Source of the DNA: Taxillus chinensis
Taxonomy: Eukaryota; Streptophyta; Magnoliopsida; Santalales; Loranthaceae
Assembly: GCA_023512835.1 (NCBI GenBank)
Contig: CM042085.1
Coordinates: forward strand, 40,572,189-40,636,188
Direction: 5' to 3'
DNA length: 64,000 nt
Shown here: piece after piece, positions 47,932 through 58,140 of the stretch
Layout of the letters: every line of letters starts with the position of its first letter
Position numbering within the stretch: position 1 is the first letter of the stretch
Translations under genes and position numbers: made by a program
The notes under the pieces: generated by a model
Database searches by the model: none
Seen by the model: the letters and a program-made list of their open reading frames with translations, nothing else
What the model was told of the DNA's origin: nothing

Positions 47932-49283
47932 CTCCGGGCAGTTGCCGTGGTGGTTCGCGTCGTTGGGAGCTGTCTAGCGTGGAGGTTAGGACAAAAAGCC
48001 TGAGGTAGGGATTCATGTCCTTCCAAACTCTCCTCTGTTTTAGGATATTCACCTATATATATATATGTAAATCCATATAGGTGTGATCTCCTATATGGAT
48101 GTTGGCCTTCGATGGCATGTTCGTTGATTTGATGTTGAATTTGGCCTGAGGATTTTCTGGGTTTGTTTATGCACACTATGTGTTTGATGAAATGTCTAAG
48201 AGGTCTGCACACTATGTGTTTGATAAAATGTCTCGTGAGGCCGATGCCATGTATTCAATATAATGCCTGTGAGACCTTGTATATGAGTGCTTGATGATAT
48301 ACCCGTGTGATTGGTGTGTACCGTGTTTGATTTGTATTTGATTTTTAGCCTATGAGGCTGATGTGTGTGACTGGTATCGACCATGTTGGTCCTTCGAGAT
48401 AAAGTGTAAATCTTTGTCTGAGTTTACATGTTGAGATGTAATCTTTATCTTTTTCGTTGATCTGTTTGAGAGCGAGTGAGATATGGGCCAGGCACAATAG
48501 CTGGACCCCTTTGAGATTTGGCCAGGACGTGGTCTCGAGTCTCGGTGTAGCACTCACGACGGTGGGCTAAGTCTACACCCATTCCTGAGGGTAGATATGG
48601 CGCCCGAGGAGGTGGTTGACCATATCGACTCGGGTGGAAAATGTTGCATTGGTGTCCATGCAACATTCGCTGAATGTGGTATGTCATGTCGCCGTGGTGG
48701 CGGGGTGTCCTCTTCCGCTCGGTGCGGGTTCGGGTAAAGAGTGTTTCTTTGGGTGATGTTTGCTGCGTTAGCCTTAGGCACAACACGAGCACAAGCATAC
48801 ACATATCATGCATGTTGTCTGACGGACGGGTCGGGGAGACGGGATCCCCTCGAGGTGTGGTTTGCTCACCCCCTCCTATAAACTGTTCTTTTGCGGGGTT
48901 TAGCAGGGTAGGTGAAGGCTGAGGAGCTAGGCCCCCGAGGGCTGAAAGCTTTATATTATTTCCTTTGTTGTACTCTGGTTTTATGTGTTTGGATTTTGGT
49001 TTGGTTTTATTGATGGCTTCATAGGGGTTTTTCCCCGGTGGGTTGTAATGAACATTTAGTCTTTGAAATGAAATAAAATGAGATGTTGTTATTCAATTTG
49101 TGTTTGTGTGCATGGTTTGGGAACAGGAGCATGCCCCTTGGCATGTTAGCTGATTGTGCGGGTTTGGGGACAGGACCCGTGCTAGAAGTCCTTTTAAGGT
49201 GCTTGCACCAACCCCTTGTCCCTTCGGGTGCGGGCATGGGCAGTCACTACTCATTTCAAGTGGAAGGAAATTGGGGCGTGACA
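47316..49283 (+). repeat. 3' LTR of A2
   Basis: It is 1968 bp and nearly identical to 39923-41909. Hairpin 47598-47626, palindromes 47756-47777 and 47792-47813, TATATAA 47826-47832, GA microsatellite 47883-47928. Differences from the 5' LTR are mostly small indels. Confidence 0.95.
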
Positions 49284-49800
49284 TGCACGGAAAGGACCCT
49301 CAATGATTTAATGCTCAAAAGATGACCGAGATCGTAGTATTTGAGAATCATAAAAAGCCTATTACTTAAAAAGAGCCGCTACCTTTCACTAGAAAAAGAC
49401 AAGCTGAAAAAGGCAAAATGATAATAGAAAATAGATGGAATGCCTATCTTAGGGGGAGTCCTCACTATTCCCCTCGACTGTGTCTCTGTTAGAGTAATAG
49501 TTGGAGGTCAAATTGTATGATCACGAGATTCAAAAAGATACTGTGTTGAGCTCTGTGCATGTAAAAAGGCTCATGAATAAGCACTGAAAATTGATGCTCT
49601 ACAAAAGAAAAGAGACAACTCACATAGACAACTTGCATGATCGAACTCCAAACTCTACCTATCTTTGTGATGTAAATTAGATGATGATAGAGTGTGTGTT
49701 CTGATTCTCAATAGGGCCATCTTGTCTCTCAAGTCATCTATGCTGAACTAAAAATCATTGTTGGCTCAGGGTTGTTGTAAGATTCGGTTGACCATGAGTA
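49284..49800 (+). other. S1 3' tail, second part, with polypurine-like tract
   Basis: Non-coding. TTAGGGGGAG at 49449-49458 resembles a copia polypurine tract, but no TG start of an LTR follows directly. The boundary with U copy 2 at about 49800 is where similarity to 10303 begins, so it is approximate. Confidence 0.5.
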
Positions 49801-50592
49801 TACCAAACAATGGTAATTCTAGTTCCTAAATCATACTTACATGCTGATCCGAGAGAGAGAGGGTGAGGCCTTCACTGAGTGAGTTTTGCTAATATGTGAG
49901 ATGACTGTTGATGTTATGACTGGGTTGCTGCATTTGATAAACCACGGTTTACTGGATGCTATGTTAACATAGTGATCATTTTCCGGCACAAGATGTAGTG
50001 TGATGAAGTATTTAGCCATTTCTAAGGTAAATAGAGAGTTAAATGGTAGTGATGCGTAGCCATATATGTAAACCAGGTATTACGGTTGAAAGAAATCAAG
50101 TTCAGGGCACGTAATTTCAATTCCACTCACAATCTTGTTCATCATGCATAATATTATGTGAATTTTCATATGCATCCCATGTGTGTTGTTAAGTGTTGAA
50201 AAAGTCCAGAGAAATCCACCTTTCACTGAATCCGTAGTCGACCTCGAAGCAAACTGCATCGAAGAACTGCTGGATCGAAGATCGCTGCCGAAGCCTCGAA
50301 GGTCGAAGCCTCGAAGCATCCTAAATGCGGCTTCGTAGAGTCGCGGTCACAAAGGGTCGAGCGAGACGGATTATGTTACTCACTACTCAAGCATCGCAGA
50401 CACGTCGGCACGTCACCGTGCACTTAAAATCCAAAACATATCGACTTAAGGAGTGACATGGACTTTTCACTTAAGTATTCTAACGAGTGGATCCGGAAGA
50501 TAAAGAGGTGGGTCGAGAGAAAGAACGCAGACCCGAAGGCACGAACCGACAGTGTGTGACTTCTACGGTACACTTCTCAACTCATATATAAG
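49801..50592 (+). promoter_or_regulatory. Upstream region and TATA box of module U, copy 2
   Basis: Homologous to 10303-11098. TATATAAG at 50585-50592 is followed by a CT-rich leader and an ATG at 50773. The TCGAAG-rich patch is at 50230-50340. Confidence 0.5.
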
Positions 50593-50772
50593 TCAGCGAC
50601 AGAGACAGAGCCCGGAGGTATGTTAGTCGTTTTCACACTCGAACCCTAACCTAGAGCTCTCTCTCTCTGTCTCTCTCTTGGATTCTCGTTCTCTCTCTTT
50701 CTCTCTCTCCTCGACCACCTTCGAACCTTACCACCCTCTCTATGAGTGTCTATCTCTCTCTCTCTATCCTCT

Positions 50773-53455
50773 ATGGCAGGACCCAGCTCATCGATGGTAG
50801 AAGGACAAGGAGAAATCGTACCTGGCTTTGTAGTCGATCGGATGCCATAGGAGACGCGAAGGTCACTGGTTAAGCGGGTCGAAAATCGTCTCAATGAATA
50901 CGAAATCGCATCCGTATGTACAAGGATGCAAGATGTCTTGGTAGAAGATGTCTTGCAATTTCACGAGACCTTGGCAATCTCCCGGAGACGACCTGGTGGG
51001 AACGGTACACGGAGTGGAGATTCGAGTCTCTGCCGGAAACGCTCCGAAATGCACTTTCACTCCCTAAAGGTAAATTTGATCCCTCTTCCTAGTCTCCCCA
51101 GAGAAGAGTGTAAGTCTTTTCTTGGGTATTCCAATCCTGGAAAGCAAGGTTGGGGAGCCTCGAAGATTGGGTTTTCCGGTCGAGGCACTTGGCGACTCTC
51201 ATAGTCACCGGACGATTACTCTTGTGTAAAAAAGACCGCTTATGACTCGCAAGCCATGAGCAAATGAAGATCATGTGCGGTATTCTACGGGAAGACGAGT
51301 AGACGGGGAACTCGGATACACACCACAATCAAGAGCAAGAAGGGACACTTTGGACTACTTCTCACCAAAGTCCTAAGGTTCTCGCACCCCGACGTATTCT
51401 GCAACGGACCTCTTCGTGCCTTTGCCGACCAAAAACATTTTTAAAAGCATTTATGAGGATGGTCGATTGGAGATTAAGTCGAAGAGGAGGCCTGAATCAA
51501 GTGCGAGAAGTTGGGCGAGAGGACACAACCAGCTCCGTACGGGCCCAAGCTCACATACCACGACAACCGGCCCGTGTCCCACGGACTTCTAGGGGCTCCT
51601 CTGCGTCCGCCGCAACAATACATATAGTGAAGTGGTGGAGAACATTGCCAGAACTCATCTCCCCACTGGTTTTACACTTGAGGAGGCCCTGCTACCGACC
51701 TGCCCAGGGGATACTCTGAATTTAGAGAGCCTGAGATGGAGGGCAGACACCAACACGAGAAAACCCCCGGAGGATAGGGGTACGACACCTGTTCGTTGAG
51801 CTCTCTTGGGGAGTCCGAGCTAGAAGACTTTTATGTTGAGTATGCCAAGGCTCATATGACCCCCGCCGAATTAGGGAAGGCATGGATCGCCTTTGGTAAG
51901 AAGATGGTAGATAGAGACCATCCGATTAATCGGTTGGTTGAGTAGGGTCTTGTAAGAAGAGACCCAGGTGGAAGGCTGTCTCGGTGGTTGCCCCATCTCC
52001 CATCATGGTGGACTCACTTGCCACATCTACTCCTCATGATCCTGAGATGGTACCAAATGTTGTGGAGAAGAAGCGAGAAGAAGAAGAAACCCTTGCTGCT
52101 GCAACCGGTGACTCCGATGCAGAGCGCTTCCACAGGTCCCCGAGCCTTGGAAAGTTCCGAGATAGCCACACCATCTCGCACCGTTAATTCGTCAAGTGGC
52201 CACTCTGGTGAGTGAGGAGTTCACGACCAACATCCCAATGGCTATACCAGTACAGTTGTGTCTCACTCCCGTTCCCTAACGGCTGAAGAAGTAGATCTTC
52301 GGCAAGCAAAGTCTTTGAGAAACTCATTTCTCTGACATCCTTAAAACATCAATATCTCAAGCTTTTGAAGAATGGTACTGCCATGGAATCAGGTATGGAA
52401 GAGGTACGAACTCAAGTTGAGTTATTAGACCGTACCCTAGACAAGGTGCGACAAGAAATGACATCTCTCACACATGTAAACTCCGATGGGTTCGGACATC
52501 CTGGAGGAACAACGTGAAGACATCAAAGGTGCTTACTAAAGACAATACCAAGGACTCAAGACAACTCGGGGAGCTATTCTTTCTGAATGTCATTGTCTTG
52601 CGAGTGGGGAGATTGCTCTAACCGTCAAAAACCCATATCCAATACCAACGAGATAGGCCTGCACCTGAACCGATTGAGCTACCCAACCATCGAGCCGACT
52701 CAAGCTATTCACCTCCTCCACATACCGCTACTTACTCCCGTGGGCGAAAGCGTCGCATGACGAACAACCGTCATCACAGATTCGATGATGATGATGATGT
52801 GCCTATTTGGACCCGCATGAAGAAGCCTCCTCTTGCTCAACGCCAACCATCTTCTTCCACTCGGCCTGGTCCCTCAAGTACCCATCCAACTACTGGTGAG
52901 TATACCATGCCTGGTTCACCTACTAAACCATCCGTCTACTACCACCGACCAACCACTAGTCCCACCCACGCCTGTAACCACAAAAGGCACCTTAGTGAAC
53001 TTCTTTGCTTTCAATACCTATGTTCTTGGGGATACCAGCTTGAGGACGTGCGACTACGAAGCATTCTTCATTGGTCCAGAATTGTCGTTCTTGCCACGAC
53101 GGTGAAGAAATGGATAATATTGAGATGACACAATTCATCTTTGCCCAAAAGTCTTATCCGGCAAAGCTTCCTCTCCACATTCGTCGCAATACCCGCGTGG
53201 AGCTCGCTTGCCTATTATGCGGGATCAGCTCCTTGATGATGCCTCATTAATTGAGCTTATTCAGGGTCGGAGATATGAGAACTCCTTTTCGTCCATGGAA
53301 CGAGGTCGACCATGTGCTCATCCCCTACTATCAACCTCCCCTCACTGTTTTCTCCTCGATCTAGATTTCAAGAACCAGGAGGATAGTCATCTTTGACTCA
53401 TTGGATGCGAACCCAAGGAGTCATTGGACAAGTATCTATAAATGGTTCACCTGGT
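50773..53455 (+). pseudogene. U module copy 2: ORF with C-terminal Ulp1-like domain, truncated
   Basis: The frame opens at ATG 50773 (MAGPSSS) after a TATA box 180 bp upstream. The N-terminal region is not recognised. A middle section (51990-52150) is acidic, with KKREEEE. The C-terminal part (53000-53420) is Ulp1-like: a VDHVLIPYY strand, then Pro-His-Cys-Phe with the presumed catalytic His codon at 53343-53345, an LLDLDFK strand, and an Asp-Ser-Leu motif with the presumed catalytic Asp at 53396-53398. The expected Cys segment is missing, because at about 53440-53460 the sequence passes directly into copia gag. C48 peptidases cleave SUMO-like conjugates; this copy cannot. Frame changes are frequent. 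Copy 1 keeps the Cys segment but lost the His. Confidence 0.62.
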
Positions 53456-55440
53456 TTGATTCAACGAGATGAAGACTTACAACATTGAGATCTCTTGGAA
53501 GGACAAAAATGACAAATTTCTAAGATCTCTACCCCTAGAGACTGCCGATAAAGACATCAGCCATCCGTCGAGTGAAGGAATAAAGACTTGAGCCTTGGAA
53601 GCATTATATGGGGACCTCGAGCGTTTGAAATGCAAAAAGAAGAGCTTAAGGTATTTGAGAACCCTTCCAAGAAAAAGGAGAAGTCTGTTGCCTTTAAGGT
53701 TGCTCTTGAACCACGGGAACCATCTTCGGAAGAGGAAGAAGATGAAGCTGATAAACTTGGCTCGAGATAGTGCCTCGGATAAAGAAGTCGCATTTCTGAT
53801 CAAGAAACTACCGAAGAGAAGGGGGAACTACGGAAGGAAAGCAAGGCGGTCTTCCTCATCTTTCTCTAAGGGAAAAGATAAGGACAAGTTGCAATGCTAT
53901 CATCACAACAAGCCCGGCCATTTCGCTCTTGTTACAAGGTGAAGAGGGGAGAAAAAGGAGGCAGTGAACAGAAGAAGAAGACCAAAGGCTCCTCGAGCGA
54001 GAAAGGATGACAAGAGGAAGAACGCTCTTGTCACCAACAAGTTTAACGGTGAAACCGAGGAGGAAGAGGAATCTTCGACGATGAGAAGAAAGAGAAAGGT
54101 CTAATCACTTCATGGTGACCATTCTCCTCCCTCAAGGTAAGAACTTATGAACAGCTCTACATTAAATATGAAGATACCTATAGAGCTCTTAAAGAAATGG
54201 AGGAACAATTTCTTCCTATGAAAGTGACATAGAAAGATACTATTCTAAACAAGAACGACTTTCATGTGAATATAGAGACTCTATAGATGATTATGAAAGA
54301 ACAGAGAGAGAAGATTAAGAGCTAAAGTGAGTGAGATGAGAAGCACACATGATGATCTTTTGGACAAAGCTGGTCAACTAAAAATGGCTAATAAAGACAT
54401 CAATAGGCTTGAAAAGGAACTAGCCGAAACCAAAAACAGAAATGGAAAAAGAAAGACAAATTAGTAAAAAGTGGCAAGACTCTGCTTGAGATTGCAGCCC
54501 ACTTTAGGACTACTCCGATGTTAAAGGTCTAGCCTTAGGTCTAGGTTTCTCTTGAAGACCAAATAGCCAAGGCCCGGACCTACCCTGTGCGGACCAAGTA
54601 TCTTGCTGGCTTTGTTCTGTGGCGGTGTGCTCGTTGATTGTGGAAAGGAGGTATCAATGGTTGTTGCTAGTTCACCTAAACCAAGAACACCCGAACGCAA
54701 AGACTGGGTACTATTGCATCTCAAGATAGTGATGCGGTAGTTGCTAAGAAAGAACTCAAAGCTGAACCTTCGATCGACTGTCCTCCTCTACATCCCAATG
54801 CAAGGGTAAGGGTGTAGTTATCTCGAAGACAAAACCAAGTAGACACACTACTACAATTGGGGCCTGGTTCGTCCAAAGAAGGTACTGCCTTCCAGCTTAA
54901 GTTTGTCTCCGATGGAAGAGTTAAGAACGGTCTAGGATATGTGAGAAAACCTAGGAAACCTCTTAACACTTCAGTAAAACCCTTGAGACGGAGTGTTCAA
55001 CCTAAACTTGTCACATGCCCCATCTCACTGTGAAGTTGGACACCTTTCTATCAGTCACGATTCTACCCCTGAGTATCTTAGGAAGGAGATTGCCATAGAA
55101 ATCGGGGTGGAACAGCAACTACGATAGGAAGAAACATACCAGGCACACACGGGCCACCCATTCAAAAGACTTAAAGACCAAGCCTGTGAAGAAAATCACA
55201 AACCTATGCCTACTAAAGCTGCCAAAGATAACAATAAGGAAGGAAAACTTGCTGAAGCTCTAAAGATTAACCCTGCTAAGAAATCTAATGAAGGATCACC
55301 AAGATTAGCATGGAAAGTTAAATCTGCCCCTTCTTATTGGAAACCTAAATTGTCAACAACAACTTTCACTTACCCAAAGCCCAATCTTAATTGGGCCCCT
55401 AAGACTTAGTTGCCCATTGTGCGAGAACAGTACCGGCTGA
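53455..55440 (+). pseudogene. gag: S2 gag
   Basis: The capsid part reads NEMKTYNIEISWKDKNDKF then LRSLP near 53470-53530, the LRSLP pattern being typical of copia Gag. A degenerate zinc knuckle (CYHHNKPGHF, second Cys replaced by His) is at 53895-53925. An acidic segment and the coiled coil (MANKDINRLEKELAE-like) follow near 54380-54430. The N-terminal part of Gag is absent because the U module abuts it. Many frame changes. The region is the reference for the D insertion site in S1 (empty site near 54305-54315). Confidence 0.78.
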
Positions 55441-55929
55441 AAGCAGCCACCGAAAACAAAAGATCAATTCCAGCCAGGTGGTATCTTGATAGTGCTCGTT
55501 CCGCACATGACAGATGATGCCTCTCTGTTGAGTGAGGTAAGGGAGATTCCAGCTTCATCTGTCACTTTTAGGGAGAATAAAAAGGGTAAGATTGTTGGTA
55601 AGGGTACTCTCTCTCCTGGTTTTATGTCCATTCAGAATGTATCTGTTGTTCAAAGTCTTAAACATAACCTGTTGAGCATAAGTCAATTATGTGACAAGGG
55701 TTATGAAGTTTTGTTCACTAAACACACCTACACAGTTATGGATCCTGTCTCCAAAGAGGTGAAGCTAAATGGACATAGACAAGGCAAATAGAACTTTAAT
55801 TAACAAACGAGCCATGAAAACACCCTATGAGTTATGGAAGGGAAGAACACCAAATATTGGTCACCTAAGGATCTTCGGGTGTACTTGCTACATTTTGAAC
55901 AATGGCAAGTATTACTTGAACAAGTTTAA
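55441..55929 (+). pseudogene. pol: S2 protease and deleted integrase, part 1
   Basis: The protease motif Trp-Tyr-Leu-Asp-Ser-Ala lies near 55478-55495, followed in another frame by MTDDASLLSEVREI. A 101-codon frame (55486-55791) continues to the QLCDKGYEVLF segment. Then sequence equivalent to S1 36697-37386 is missing: the join at 55781-55795 (AAGGCAAATAGAACT) removes the HHCC zinc finger and most of the catalytic core. The integrase C-terminal piece (NKRAMKTPYELWKGRTPNIG) follows to the solo LTR insertion at 55929. Confidence 0.83.
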
Positions 55930-56691
55930 TGTAAGGACCCGTACCTTGAGTTAGTCACGATTCGCTTTCGTGTAGAGTTTTTCTAGATTTTGACCTAGTA
56001 AATGGACCCAAATGAATTCACGTGCAAAAGGAAAGATGCTTAGAATGATGTCCTCTATCTACCATAGAAGTTTCAGGCCAACAGCGTGTATGTGAGGTGC
56101 ACGTGAAATGGGTCCAATTCACGTGCAAGTGTGGTTGTCTTAAATGATGCAAGGAGACTAGGGGTGAAGTTTGAGAGCATTTGGAGTGCATATGGAGTTG
56201 CACGTGAATTGGGGAATTCACGTGCAAATTGGCGTGCGGGATTATTTTGCATGGTTCCCTTGGTTTTGTCATTCTAATGATCTTTCTCCAAAGGACCATG
56301 TTGAAATTCCGAGTATTTTGGCCTATATGGGTGCGGAAAGGTGCTAGCTTGTGTGATCAAAACTACGTCGTTTTGATCTTTGGGATTCACTTAATCAAAA
56401 CTACGTCGTTTTGATGTTGTGTTGTCTATATAAGGAGGAGAAGCCCCTCTGTTTTAGGGTTAGGGTTTGTTGCTCCACCGGCCGTCGCAGAGAGAGAGAG
56501 AGGGAAGGAGAGCTCCTGGTTCTTTGCGGGCGTCTTGCGTAGGTGGTCGGTGACTCGTGGGTGGACGGCGTTCGACGTGGGATCGGGACATTGCTTGTGT
56601 TGTTGCGTTTTACTTGAGGTAGGGTTCCGTTCTTCCTAAATCCTCCTCTGTCCTAGGGTTCTAAGGCAGATTATTGAGTTAAACCTTGTTT

Positions 56692-56730
<39 letters not shown>

Positions 56731-57622
56731 ATCCATATAGGTGTGATCTCCTATATGGATGTTGGCCTTCAATGGCGATTTTGGTGTGTTTCCGGTGTTC
56801 GTGTGATGCATGAAAAGTGTTCGATAAAATGCCTGTGTGATATGCCTGCTACATGTTTGAGAAAATGCCTGGTGCGGTGGGTTTATGAGTCCGTGAATCT
56901 ATGCACATCAATTGTTCGGTTTTATACCTGTGAGGCTTTGCATGCTAAGTGTTCGATATTATGTCTGTGTGACTAAGTGTGGCTATGTGTGCTTTGTTCT
57001 TGGAACCCGGTGGTCGTGGAAGCCCGGGACTGGTCTTGGAACCCGGTGGTCAGTGGGCCTGGGACTGGTCTTGGAACCCGGTGGTGTGGAAGCCCGGGAC
57101 TGTTCTTGGAACCCGGTGGTGTGGAAGCCCGGGAGTGTTTATGTACCAGCCCGTGTATGATTGTATTTGCTGTTATAGCCTTGTAATTATATCTGGTAGA
57201 ATAATTGTAGCACGACACGGCACTTGTACACAAGGCATGTAGATATTAGGTGCACGGGACGGGTTAGGGAGACATGATCCCTACTTGGTGTGGTTGCTCA
57301 CCCCTCCTACCATGTTGTTTTCTTTACGGGAACCTACAGGCGTTAGGTGGGAACACCAAGGTGGAAGACCTTATTTACTTTCTTGTCTACCCTTTATGTT
57401 ATTTTTATTGGAATTGATGTAACCCCAGTGGGGATGGGATTGGAAAGGATTTCGTTGTAATAAACTGGTTTGGATTATTTTTTATGAACATTACTTTCTT
57501 GAATGTGTTGTGGGTGTTTAAAATGTAATATTCTTGGTTTGTATCCTAACCCCTTTGCCCTCCGCGTGGGTAAAAGGGGAGTCACGTGCCGGTTTCCTCG
57601 GGTTGGAAATCCGGGCGTGACA
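55930..57622 (+). repeat. Solo gypsy LTR, A/B hybrid type, TSD TTTAA
   Basis: The LTR is 1693 bp, TGTAAGGACCCG to CCGGGCGTGACA, with TTTAA at 55925-55929 and 57623-57627. The empty site is seen in S1 at about 37528. The first part matches family A, the rest family B, as in the B2 5' LTR. U3 hairpin 56198-56227, palindromes 56356-56377 and 56394-56415, TATATAA 56427-56433, TA run near 56690-56727, five ~35-bp repeats around GAAGCCCGGGACT (56998-57135), AATAAA near 57460. Confidence 0.95.
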
Positions 57623-57627
57623 TTTAA

Positions 57628-58140
57628 TGCCAAATCATATGATGGATATCTTGCTTGGATATTCCATGACTAGCAAAGCTTATCGTGTATTTAATAGAAG
57701 AACTAAAGCTGTTGAAGAGTCTATTCATGTTTCTTTTAATGAGACTAACCATGGAATGCAGAAAGGAGACTCAAATGTAAATGAAGTGTACGACATTGTC
57801 ATTGTAGAAGACCAAGACACAGATAATCCCACTACAACAAAAACAATGGAAGATGCACCTGAACCTAATGAACATAGAGCTGAACCGGTTGCTGAGGAAC
57901 CAAGTCAAAAATCAGCAGAAAACCATGAATCTAACATTCAACCTGTTCAGACTATGCCACTTCTACCAGCTCAAGAACCGACATTGAGCAATTGGGCATT
58001 CATCATGAAGAAATAGAAGACCTTCCAAAGATAAGAAGAAGGTTAAAGGACCTCCCTTCTGAGTCGATAATTGGAGATCTCTGAAGACGAGTTAAAACAA
58101 GGGCGGCCACACTTCATGAAAACCTCAGTATATGTGTTTC
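57628..58140 (+). pseudogene. pol: S2 integrase C-terminus and linker to RT
   Basis: The 129-codon frame 57627-58016 continues the integrase tail (YSMTSKAYRVFNRRTK) and an acidic Pro/Glu-rich linker typical of copia elements between integrase and RT. It aligns with S1 37530-37970. The frame restarts after the LTR, showing that the two halves were once continuous. Confidence 0.83.

Larger units (their letters stand above)
39923..49283 (+). mobile_element. A2: full-length gypsy chromovirus with TSD TGCAC
   Basis: It is 9361 bp with complete LTRs (39923-41909 and 47316-49283), a primer-binding site, gag to chromodomain, two purine modules, and perfect target duplications TGCAC at 39918-39922 and 49284-49288. 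It sits in the 3' tail of S1 and therefore inserted after S1. It is a close relative of A1. Frames are broken by many one- or few-base changes, often at CAG/CTG sites, so whether the copy is truly dead depends on sequence accuracy. Confidence 0.96.
32869..49800 (+). mobile_element. S1: SIRE-like Ty1/copia body without visible LTRs, twice interrupted
   Basis: Gag tail, protease, integrase, RT and RNase H in copia order run from the gap to 39922. They are broken by a solo D LTR (33229-35214) and by gypsy A2 (39923-49283); the 3' tail resumes at 49284. Both interruptions have clean 5-bp target duplications. The uninterrupted counterpart of the D site is in S2 at about 54305. No LTR of S1 itself was found on either side; the tail runs into U copy 2 at about 49800. 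Confidence 0.75.

Noticed and set aside
50773..53455. Plant mobile domain (PMD) in the N-terminal part of U, as in Mutator-associated Ulp1 genes
   Set aside because: I could not find the expected PMD pattern; only the C-terminal Ulp1-like similarity is supportable.
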